The notes beneath the pieces are model-generated. The model saw nothing but the letters and a program-made list of their open reading frames with translations. It was not told the DNA's origin and made no database searches. The position numbers were made by a program, and so were the translations under genes. DNA of 13,875 nt, taken from the NCBI GenBank assembly GCA_946619625.1, contig CAMOMF010000147.1, positions 1-13,875 on the forward strand. Reading direction: 5' to 3'. Shown piece by piece: positions 6,615 to 13,558 of this stretch (its first letter is position 1; each line of letters opens with the position of its first letter). The DNA is from an uncultured Bacteroidales bacterium (GTDB lineage: Bacteria > Bacteroidota > Bacteroidia > Bacteroidales > Paludibacteraceae).

Positions 6615-7901
6615 ATGAAAAAACATTTGTTTTGTGCAGTCTTGTTCTGCCTGACCTTGCTGTTCTCCGCTTGCACCACCAAGGAACAACAAGCCTCCGT
6701 AACCGTCAAACCCGGTATAGAAGTACTACGTGACCGCGGCTTCGATGTGCTGAAAGGCAAACGGGTGGGACTCGTAACCAACCCCACAGGTGTGGACCGT
6801 CAGTTACGTTCCACCGTGGATATCCTGTTCGATGCACCGGATGTCAATCTGGTGGCATTGTACGGACCTGAGCATGGTGTTCGGGGCAATGCCCATGCAG
6901 GGGATACCGTTGGCAATGGTACGGACGAACGCACCGGACTGCCCATGTACTCGCTTTTTGGCAAAACACGTAAACCCACCCGCGAGATGTTGTCTGGCGT
7001 GGACGTGCTCGTTTATGATATACAGGACAACGGTTGCCGTTCGTACACATATATATCCACCCTCGGCATGCTGATGGAAGCGTGTGCCGAACAGGATATA
7101 GAACTGGTCGTACTGGACCGCCCCAACCCGCTTGGAGGACGTAAAATCGAAGGGTGCCTTGCCGAACCGGGGTATTTCTCGTTCGTATCACAATTCGCCA
7201 TCCCCTACCTATACGCCCAAACACCGGGTGAACTGGCACTGATGCTCAATGCAGAAGCGGCGGAGGCGAACGTGTCGCTCGCACAAACAGGACGTCTTGC
7301 CAAGCCCTGCCAACTGACCGTCATACCGATGGAAGGCTGGCGGCGCGACATGAAATGGGAGGATACAGGGTTGGAATGGGTCGTAGCCTCACCGCATGTA
7401 CAAACGGGGCACACCGCTTATTTCTACCCACAGACAGGCATATTGGGTGAGTTCGGATTCTTCAACATCGGCGTAGGTTACACCCTGCCGTTCGAACTGC
7501 TCGGTGCCGACTGGATAGATGCACAGCAATTGGCGGACTCGATGAATGCGCTGCACCTGCCAGGACTGATCTTCCGACCCATCTACTACAAACCATTCTA
7601 CTCCGTTTTCCAAGGGAAACAGATTCAGGGCGTACAGATTCACCTGATGGATTTCGAGGCGGCTCACCTCACTTCCGTTCAGTTCCACTTGCTGGAGGTA
7701 CTCAACCGCCTGTATCCCGAGCACCGATTCTTCGAAGAGTGTGACGCCAAGCGCTTCCGTATGTTCGACTTGGTTTGCGGCACCGGGTTCGTGCGGGACC
7801 AATTTGCCAAGTCCTACCGATGGGCGGACATTGAGCCTTATTGGCAGAAAGACATCGAAAGTTATCGTGAACGGTCTTCCAAATACTACTTGTATGAATA
7901 G
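6615..7901 (+). CDS. namZ: NamZ-like exo-beta-N-acetylmuramidase lipoprotein (DUF1343/GH171)
   Basis: The family (DUF1343, GH171) removes terminal MurNAc from the non-reducing end of peptidoglycan fragments. From the ATG at 6615 the protein has 428 residues and a lipoprotein signal ending LFSA-C (C20), so it should be lipid-anchored facing the periplasm. Family motifs are GLVTNPTGV (52-60), YGPEHGVRG (83-91) with the conserved acidic residue E86, VYDIQDNGCRSYTYIST (133-149) and LDRPNPLGG (168-176). A start at 6594 (seven codons earlier) is possible but would spoil the signal peptide. The stop TAG lies inside the first codons of the dehydrogenase gene (eight-base overlap), implying translational coupling. 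Family assignment is strong; the MurNAc substrate is taken from characterised members. Confidence 0.9.
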   Translation: MKKHLFCAVLFCLTLLFSACTTKEQQASVTVKPGIEVLRDRGFDVLKGKRVGLVTNPTGVDRQLRSTVDILFDAPDVNLVALYGPEHGVRGNAHAGDTVGNGTDERTGLPMYSLFGKTRKPTREMLSGVDVLVYDIQDNGCRSYTYISTLGMLMEACAEQDIELVVLDRPNPLGGRKIEGCLAEPGYFSFVSQFAIPYLYAQTPGELALMLNAEAAEANVSLAQTGRLAKPCQLTVIPMEGWRRDMKWEDTGLEWVVASPHVQTGHTAYFYPQTGILGEFGFFNIGVGYTLPFELLGADWIDAQQLADSMNALHLPGLIFRPIYYKPFYSVFQGKQIQGVQIHLMDFEAAHLTSVQFHLLEVLNRLYPEHRFFEECDAKRFRMFDLVCGTGFVRDQFAKSYRWADIEPYWQKDIESYRERSSKYYLYE

Positions 7902-10689
7902 TTATATCGAACGATTGGCATGGGGTACCGACGCGGGATTTTACCGCTACATACCCGAAGAAGTGTTGCACCCTGCCACCGAAAAGCATGTGCAGCAAAT
8001 ACTTTCGCGCGCCTACCACGAGGGCAAGTCCATCACTTTCCGTGCTGCGGGGACATCCCTCTCAGGGCAAGCCTGCGGTCCATCGTTGCTGGTTGTCGCC
8101 GGCAAGAAATGGGAGCAATATGAAGTAATGGACAACGGCAAACGTATTCGCCTCCAGCCGGGTATCATCGGCAGCCGCGTGAACGCCATCCTCAAGCCTT
8201 ATGGGCGGCGGTTCACGCCCGACCCCGCCTCCTTGAGTTCAGCCATGGTCGGCGGTATCGTCAGCAACAACGCCTCGGGAATGGTCTGCGGCACACATGC
8301 CAACTCATACCGTATGCTCGACTCGGTACGTATCATCCTGGCAGACGGCACTATTCTGGACACTGGCGATGAGCGTTCCAAGGCGGATTTCCGTGTATCC
8401 CACCCGCAGTTTGTACGACGGATAGAAGACCTGCGCGACCGCACTCTTGCCAACAAGCAACTGACGGCACTCATCCGGCAGAAATATGCCATCAAGAACG
8501 TCACCGGTCTGACAATTCTGCCATTTGTTGAGTACACCAATCCCTTCGATATCATCGCCCACTTGATAGTGGGTTCAGAGGGCACATTGGCGTTCCTCTC
8601 ATCGGTGGTCATGCGCACCGGCGAGGACTACCCGCACAGCGCCTCAGCCCTGCTGCTCTTCCCCACTACAGAAGCGGCTTGCCGTTGCGTAACCGAACTC
8701 AAGCAGACCGGGGCACCCTCGGCAGTGGAATACTTCGACCGCCGCTCCATGCGCGTGGTGGAGAACGATTTTCCCGAGCTGCAAGGTCTGCCCGACGATG
8801 CAGGGGCGGAACTGCTGAAGATTGAAGCCGCCACCCCCGAGGGGCTGCAACGAAAGATTCAAGTGGTGGAGACGGTGCTGAACCACTACCAATTGTGCGC
8901 ACCCGCCCGCTTCACCCAGGACCCGCAACTGGTCGGCAAATATTGGGCGATGCGTTCTGGCATTTTCCCCGCCGTGGGAGGCACCCGTCCGATAGGTACC
9001 ACCTGTCTGATAGAAGATATCGCCTTCCCCATCGAGCATCTGGCAGAGGCTACCGCTGACCTGCGCGAACTGTTCGACAGGCACAACTACCCCGATGCCG
9101 TCATCTACGGGCACGCCTTTGAGGGCAATTATCATTTCATCCTCAACCAACGTTTCGACTCCCCCGAATCCATTGCACAGTACGATGCGATGATGCACGC
9201 CGTAGTGGACCTGGTAGTGGATAAATACCACGGTTCGTTGAAAGCCGAGCATGGTACCGGACGCAACATGGCACCTTTTGTCCGGCGCGAATGGGGGGAC
9301 GATGCCTACCAACTGATGCTGGACGTCAAAGCCATCTTCGACCCGCATAATATATTCAACCCGGGGGTCATCTTCAACGAAGACCCCGTCTCCTATATTC
9401 AGCATATCAAACCATTGCCCGAAGTCCATCCGCTTATCGACCGTTGTATCGAATGCGGGTTCTGCGAGGTCAATTGCGTCTCCTGCGGGTTCACCGCCGG
9501 CAACAAGACGGTGGCGTTATCTTCGCGCCAACGCATCGTCATCCAGCGCGAGATTGCCCGCCTCGACAAAGAGGGCAGATACCATGAGGCAAACAGGCTG
9601 CGCAAAGCCTTCCGACGCATGGGCAAAGACCTGTGTGCGGGGGACGGGCTCTGCTCCACTTCCTGCCCCGTAGGTATCAATACGGGCGAGTACATACACA
9701 TCATTCGCCAGAAAGAAATGTCCCGCGCTGGCAAGGCGCTCTCCCGTTTCTGTGCCAACCATTTCGAGGGCGTAGCGGACACCGTGGGCTCCGTACTCAC
9801 CCTTGCCAACTTCGGACGCAATATCCTCGGCGACAAACTCATGCAAAAGGTCTGCAACGGCTTGCATCACATGGGGGTACCTCTGTGGACACCCGCCGTT
9901 CCCAAGCGTACGCCTGCCGATGCCGTCGCCAAGGCAAAGAATGTGCTCGTTTTCCATGACCCGACTGTGCTGCCCGAGAAAGTAGTGTACTTCCCCTCCT
10001 GTCTCAACCAACGCTTGGGGGCAACCGCCTCTCCCGAGGGTGTGCAACCACTTATCAACGAGATGACAGAACTGCTCGCCAAGGCACAGTACGAAGTCAT
10101 TTTCCCGGAGAACATGTCCGCCCTGTGTTGCGGAACGATATGGGAGTCCAAAGGAGACCCCGTCATGGCTGACCGCAAAGCCGAAGAGCTCATGCAGGCG
10201 CTACTTGTCGCCTCCAACAATGGGCGTTACCCCGTCTTGTGCGACCAATCGCCCTGTCTGCATCGGATGCGACAGACAATGAAAGACAGTCCGCTCAAGT
10301 TGTACGAGCCGGTCGAGTTTATCGAGCAGTTCGTTCTGCCCAAAGTGGACATCACGCCACTCCAGACAACCGTTGCCGTACATGCCACTTGCTCCACCCG
10401 CCGCATGGGGCTGCAACCGGCACTCCTGCGCGTAGCCTCGGCTTGCGCGGCAAAAGTGGTGGTGCCCGAGGGGGTGGGATGTTGCGCTTTCGCCGGAGAC
10501 AAAGGGTTCACCGACCCCGAACTGAACCGATGGGCACTGCGCAAACTGAAAGACGCCATTCAGAAAGAGGGGGCGACCGTCGGATACTCCAATTCCCGCA
10601 CCTGCGAGATTGGACTGACCACCCACTCCGGCATACAATATATGAACATTGCCTATTTGGTCAACCAAGTGGCAAAAAGAAGATGCTGA
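7894..10689 (+). CDS. FAD/Fe-S fused dehydrogenase, D-lactate (D-2-hydroxyacid) type
   Basis: The protein (931 residues) fuses a GlcD-like flavin domain with a GlcF-like iron-sulfur domain, as in quinone-linked D-lactate or D-2-hydroxyglutarate dehydrogenases (YdiJ-like). The N-terminal PCMH-type FAD domain shows FRAAGTSLSGQA (49-60), GGIVSNNASGM (120-130) and VGSEGTLAF (226-234). The FAD-oxidase cap includes GHAFEGNYHF (406-415) and KAEHGTGRNMAP (450-461). Cluster motifs are C518-x2-C-x2-C-x3-C528 and C581-x5-C587-x3-C591P. Two cysteine-rich CCG domains follow, near FPSCLNQ/CCGTIW (700-750) and HATCSTRRMG/GCCAFAGDKG (830-871). The frame opens upstream to 7741, but homology begins at the ATG at 7894, which overlaps the namZ stop. 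The substrate is inferred. Confidence 0.88.
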   Translation: MNSYIERLAWGTDAGFYRYIPEEVLHPATEKHVQQILSRAYHEGKSITFRAAGTSLSGQACGPSLLVVAGKKWEQYEVMDNGKRIRLQPGIIGSRVNAILKPYGRRFTPDPASLSSAMVGGIVSNNASGMVCGTHANSYRMLDSVRIILADGTILDTGDERSKADFRVSHPQFVRRIEDLRDRTLANKQLTALIRQKYAIKNVTGLTILPFVEYTNPFDIIAHLIVGSEGTLAFLSSVVMRTGEDYPHSASALLLFPTTEAACRCVTELKQTGAPSAVEYFDRRSMRVVENDFPELQGLPDDAGAELLKIEAATPEGLQRKIQVVETVLNHYQLCAPARFTQDPQLVGKYWAMRSGIFPAVGGTRPIGTTCLIEDIAFPIEHLAEATADLRELFDRHNYPDAVIYGHAFEGNYHFILNQRFDSPESIAQYDAMMHAVVDLVVDKYHGSLKAEHGTGRNMAPFVRREWGDDAYQLMLDVKAIFDPHNIFNPGVIFNEDPVSYIQHIKPLPEVHPLIDRCIECGFCEVNCVSCGFTAGNKTVALSSRQRIVIQREIARLDKEGRYHEANRLRKAFRRMGKDLCAGDGLCSTSCPVGINTGEYIHIIRQKEMSRAGKALSRFCANHFEGVADTVGSVLTLANFGRNILGDKLMQKVCNGLHHMGVPLWTPAVPKRTPADAVAKAKNVLVFHDPTVLPEKVVYFPSCLNQRLGATASPEGVQPLINEMTELLAKAQYEVIFPENMSALCCGTIWESKGDPVMADRKAEELMQALLVASNNGRYPVLCDQSPCLHRMRQTMKDSPLKLYEPVEFIEQFVLPKVDITPLQTTVAVHATCSTRRMGLQPALLRVASACAAKVVVPEGVGCCAFAGDKGFTDPELNRWALRKLKDAIQKEGATVGYSNSRTCEIGLTTHSGIQYMNIAYLVNQVAKRRC

Positions 10690-11165
10690 TGAACAACATT
10701 GAAATAGAACGCAAATATCTCGTTAACAGCGACATCTACCTGCAGTTAGCAACCGAACACCACGAGCTCTGCCAAGGCTACCTGTGCGCCGATGGCAAGC
10801 GCACCGTACGGGTCCGGATCAAAGACGATCAGGGCTTCCTTACTATCAAAGGGAAAGGCAACGGAATCAGCCGGTTTGAGTGGGAGCACCCCATCCCCGC
10901 CGACGATGCGCGCCAACTGCTTCAACTCTGTCTGCCCGGACAAGTCAGCAAAACACGTTATATCGTCCCCTTGCAAGACACACTCAAGGTGGAGGTCGAT
11001 GTCTTCCATGGCGACAACCAAGGGCTCGTCTTCGCCGAAGTCGAACTGCCCTCCGAGGATTATCCGCTCACCCTGCCCGAATGGCTCGGCAAGGAAGTGA
11101 CAGGCGACCCGCGGTACTACAATTCCTATATTGCCGCCCACCCCTTCAACATTTGGAACGATTAA
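10689..11165 (+). CDS. CYTH-domain protein (triphosphate tunnel metalloenzyme fold)
   Basis: This 158-residue cytoplasmic protein has the CYTH signature ExExK at E5, E7 and K9 (IEIERKYLV). Charged strand motifs typical of the tunnel fold follow: RTVRVRIKDDQGFLTIKG (about 37-54), RFEWEHPIP, KTRYIVP, KVEVDVFHGDNQGLVFAEVE, and the end motif PEWLGKEVTGDPRYYNSYIA. Members hydrolyse triphosphates such as inorganic tripolyphosphate, or thiamine triphosphate in some animals; bacterial substrates vary. The ATG at 10689 overlaps the dehydrogenase stop by one base (TGATG). An ATG at 10683 would add two residues. The link to its neighbours is unknown. Confidence 0.9.
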   Translation: MNNIEIERKYLVNSDIYLQLATEHHELCQGYLCADGKRTVRVRIKDDQGFLTIKGKGNGISRFEWEHPIPADDARQLLQLCLPGQVSKTRYIVPLQDTLKVEVDVFHGDNQGLVFAEVELPSEDYPLTLPEWLGKEVTGDPRYYNSYIAAHPFNIWND

Positions 11166-11176
11166 GAACCACAAAC

Positions 11177-11857
11177 ATGTTTCAAGCCTTTTTTTTCGAT
11201 ATGGACGGCGTGGTGTTCGACTCGATGCCGGTACACGCCCAAGCATGGGAGACGGTCATGTCCGAGCATGGACTGCCTTTCTCCGCCCGCGACTGTTATC
11301 TGCAAGAGGGACGCACCGGGCAGAGTGTCATTGACGAGTGTTTTCTCCGGGCACGCGGTCGTCATGCCGAAGAGCATGAGTGGCAGGCAATCTACCGCCA
11401 GAAAACCGACCTCTTCCATTCGCACGGACAAGCACCGCTCATCCCCGGCATACGCGACCTACTCTACTGGCTCCACGACCTGCCCTCGCACCCGCAGATT
11501 TTCCTCGTCACCGGCTCCGGACAACAGACCCTTTTCGATGAACTGCAACAAGTGCTACCCGGCATTTTCGCGCGGCAGAACATGGTCACCGCGTTCGACT
11601 ACACCCATGGCAAACCCGACCCCGAGCCCTACCTGATAGCTTTCAGCAAAGCCCGGCAGGCATGTCCCACGCTTACCAAAAGCAACTGTTGTGTTGTAGA
11701 AAACGCACCGCTGGGCGTGCAATCCGCCAAAGCGGCAGGGCTCTTCGCCGCTGCAGTTAATACCGGCATCCTCACTCAGGCAGACCTCTCCGCCGCCGGG
11801 GCAGACCGCACTTTCCCCGACATGCCCGCACTCCACGCTTTCCTCGCCACCCTCTAA
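11177..11857 (+). CDS. HAD-superfamily phosphatase/beta-phosphoglucomutase-like
   Basis: This 226-residue cytosolic protein has the four HAD motifs: DMDG (nucleophile D8, general acid D10), VTGSG (T112), the lysine of HGKPDPEPY (K146), and a motif IV written VVENAPLG (E175, N176), where many relatives have ED. A helical cap lies between about residues 16 and 85, as in subfamily I phosphoglucomutase/phosphatase enzymes. It likely acts on a small sugar phosphate, but the substrate is not predictable. The gene starts 11 bases after the CYTH gene and is the last of the run. The coding run TTTTTTTT (11189-11196, FFF) is a possible slippage site. A longer frame from 10880 is a shadow of the CYTH gene. 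Confidence 0.88.
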   Translation: MFQAFFFDMDGVVFDSMPVHAQAWETVMSEHGLPFSARDCYLQEGRTGQSVIDECFLRARGRHAEEHEWQAIYRQKTDLFHSHGQAPLIPGIRDLLYWLHDLPSHPQIFLVTGSGQQTLFDELQQVLPGIFARQNMVTAFDYTHGKPDPEPYLIAFSKARQACPTLTKSNCCVVENAPLGVQSAKAAGLFAAAVNTGILTQADLSAAGADRTFPDMPALHAFLATL

Positions 11858-11859
11858 CA

Positions 11860-11901
11860 ACCCGCAGCTCTCTGTCGGGTACGCAGGACTCTGCACCTGC
11901 G
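11860..11901 (+). terminator. Tandem GC-rich hairpins after the HAD gene, possible terminator
   Basis: Directly after the HAD stop, ACCCG-CAG (11860-11867) pairs with CTG-T-CGGGT (11872-11880), eight pairs with one bulged T and the loop CTCT. One base later CGCAGG (11882-11887) pairs perfectly with CCTGCG (11896-11901). No T-tract follows, so it is not a canonical intrinsic terminator. Its position at the end of the seven-gene run suggests a transcript-end or RNA-stabilising role. Confidence 0.4.
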
Positions 11902-11979
11902 ATGGTGAAAAGCATTTTGACGCTACACGCTTCAAGTAGTTTGTAATTCTCCTTTTTCAGCCACAACCCACTCAAAAAC

Positions 11980-12002
11980 CGTATTATACTATGTATAATA
12001 CG
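11980..12002. repeat. Perfect 10-bp AT-rich palindrome with 3-base centre
   Basis: CGTATTATAC (11980-11989) and GTATAATACG (11993-12002) are exact reverse complements around TAT. Perfect symmetry over 23 bases fits an operator for a dimeric regulator or an RNA hairpin. It is about 270 bases upstream of the nearest promoter and 120 bases after the HAD gene, with no adjacent T-run. No bound factor can be named. Confidence 0.6.
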
Positions 12003-12250
12003 TAAATAGCTTCCTTATTCACCCTTTTATCGCTACCTGATGAGGGGAGCTCTATACTGTCTCCTTACCCACTTCCCGTCAAAGTGGTATTCAATGTTTC
12101 AATTATGCGGTAATTGTTGAGAACAACATCTGCATTCCCAAAATCATTCGTTTGCACGGCTCTGCCGCCCGTCGAGCCTGCGAGGTAACCACTCCTCTAC
12201 TCCCACTCTCCTAAAAAAATATCCTTTTCGCAAAAAATCGCACTTTTTTC

Positions 12251-12281
12251 TTGCATATGTCAAAAATTCTTTGTAACTTTG
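12251..12281 (+). promoter_or_regulatory. Bacteroides-type promoter for the DUF3078 gene
   Basis: TTG (12251-12253) is followed after exactly 20 bases by TAACTTTG (12274-12281), a strong consensus match. A start near 12288 leaves about 28 A/T-rich bases before the ATG at 12316. The A/T-rich leader without a Shine-Dalgarno sequence is typical of well-expressed Bacteroidota genes. Confidence 0.85.
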
Positions 12282-12315
12282 CACAAAATTTTTATAATTA
12301 ACAACCAAATAATAT

Positions 12316-13557
12316 ATGAAAAGACTTAATACTCTTTTGATTTTAAGCATGTTTGCCGTAGTCGGCATGTATGCACAAGTAGATAAAGCAACCGTTACCA
12401 CTCAGGCGGAAGCCGCCAAAACAGCGGCAGCCGACCTGAAGAAAATCGATACCGGCGACCAAGCATGGAAATACGACGGTGTCATTGGTTTGAACGCTGC
12501 CGCAACGGGTCTGATGAACTGGACCGCCGGTGGTAAGAACAACGTCAATGCCCTGGCGTACGCCAAACTGCACCTCCTTTACCACAAGAACGCCGTTGCA
12601 TGGGAAACCAATTTTGACACCGACTTCGGCATGACGTGGATTGACAAGGACGAAGACGCCTTCCAGAAATCGAGCGATAAGATCAAACTTGCAACTAAGT
12701 TCGGTTGGGAATTCAAGGAGAACTGGTACCTGACCGTGCTTGCCGGTTTCCAAAGCCAGTACGCCCTGGGACGCAAATATCAGTCAGGCTACAACCCCGC
12801 CGTTTCCAAATGGCTCGCGCCTTCCTACACCGACATCTCGGTCGGTATCGACTGGAAGAAGACGGTCAGCGGCTGCGATTTCTCCGTTTATCTGTCTCCG
12901 GTAGCGGGGCGTCTGACCACCGCGTATGTGGGTGACCGCTGGAACAAAATGGTCACTCGCGATGCATTCCTTGGCGACCTTTCCAGCGCTATTGACAATG
13001 CCAAGACCGACGCAGAATATGAAGCCGCAGTATCTGCTTACGAGAAGGCTGCCAAGTTGTACGATACCGATCCGGAACTATTCCAAGCAGAGCAGAACGC
13101 CCACACCGACTTCGCCTCCCAGATGAAAGACAAGTACAACGTTTCTTACTACGACAAAAACGGCATCAAGCAGTACGACCGCAACCTCCGCGCTGAGTTC
13201 GGTTTCTCCTTCAAGGGCGCCATCGCCTACAAATACGAGAACCTCACGCTCGGAACCAGCCTCACCCTCTTCACGCCGTACAACGGCAAGGGCACTGAAC
13301 TGGCCAGCTATATAGAGGGTAGCACCGACCCGGACACCTATTTCCGCTATTCGAACAAGAACCGCCAGTTCGGTTTGTTCGATGTGGATTGGGATATGTC
13401 CATCTCCTACCAATTCCTCAAGGTGCTGAACGTTACACTGCAAACCAACCTCAAGTACTACCCGGGAACGCTTGTCGAGGACAAGAAAACCGGCGACTTC
13501 AAGGAGCGCGTGCAGATGATGTCCGTAATCGGTCTGGGTATAGGCTACAGTTTCTAA
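12316..13557 (+). CDS. DUF3078 outer-membrane beta-barrel protein
   Basis: The 413-residue protein has a signal peptide (MKRLNTLLILSMFAVVGMYA, cut near AQ at 20/21), alternating amphipathic strands and a terminal phenylalanine (GLGIGYSF), all fitting an outer-membrane beta-barrel. The segment WKYDGVIGLNAAATGLMNWTAGGKNN (about 51-76) and the following strands match the DUF3078 family, whose function is unknown. Residues 25-45 are alanine/lysine-rich and probably helical in the periplasm. Residues about 212-280 are acidic, lysine/alanine-rich and helix-prone, unlike the surrounding strands, and may be a large loop or insert. It has its own promoter and is followed one base after its stop by the next gene. 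Confidence 0.85.
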   Translation: MKRLNTLLILSMFAVVGMYAQVDKATVTTQAEAAKTAAADLKKIDTGDQAWKYDGVIGLNAAATGLMNWTAGGKNNVNALAYAKLHLLYHKNAVAWETNFDTDFGMTWIDKDEDAFQKSSDKIKLATKFGWEFKENWYLTVLAGFQSQYALGRKYQSGYNPAVSKWLAPSYTDISVGIDWKKTVSGCDFSVYLSPVAGRLTTAYVGDRWNKMVTRDAFLGDLSSAIDNAKTDAEYEAAVSAYEKAAKLYDTDPELFQAEQNAHTDFASQMKDKYNVSYYDKNGIKQYDRNLRAEFGFSFKGAIAYKYENLTLGTSLTLFTPYNGKGTELASYIEGSTDPDTYFRYSNKNRQFGLFDVDWDMSISYQFLKVLNVTLQTNLKYYPGTLVEDKKTGDFKERVQMMSVIGLGIGYSF

Positions 13558-13558
13558 C

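Larger units (their letters stand above)
11858..12315. other. Gene-free interval with several inverted repeats
   Basis: No convincing gene lies in these 458 bases. The plus strand has only a 14-codon frame at 11902-11946. Minus-strand frames here run back into neighbouring genes and have no recognisable motif. The stretch does hold six or more inverted repeats: 11860-11880, 11882-11901, 11980-12002, 12069-12087 (CCACTT/AAGTGG), 12100-12116 (CAATTA/TAATTG), 12114-12126 (TTGTT/AACAA) and 12158-12178 (GGCTC/GAGCC). It ends with the promoter of the outer-membrane protein gene. A small RNA or a dispersed intergenic repeat is possible, but nothing shown here proves either. No tRNA was found in it. 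Confidence 0.5.

Noticed and set aside
7741..7893. Extension of the FAD/Fe-S dehydrogenase to an upstream ATG at 7741
   Set aside because: The stretch is the shadow of the NamZ-like gene in another frame; recognisable homology begins at the ATG at 7894.
8644..9429. 261-codon minus-strand open frame opposite the dehydrogenase
   Set aside because: It is antisense to a gene with clear flavin motifs; long shadow frames are expected in this GC-rich coding DNA.
11902..11946. 14-codon plus-strand frame (MVKSILTLHASSSL) after the HAD gene
   Set aside because: It is too short, lacks a promoter or ribosome binding site, and begins at the edge of a hairpin; chance is the simplest explanation.
11772..11975. 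Minus-strand 67-codon open frame over the HAD gene end and hairpins
   Set aside because: More than a third is antisense to the HAD gene, and the rest reads through the paired hairpins; no domain or start signal was seen.
11858..12180. Possible tRNA suggested by consecutive short stems
   Set aside because: There is no T-loop consensus, no seven-pair acceptor stem and no CCA-like end in a cloverleaf arrangement on either strand.
12144..12401. Minus-strand 85-codon open frame spanning the DUF3078 promoter
   Set aside because: It overlaps a strong promoter and the start of the DUF3078 gene on the other strand and has no recognisable motif.
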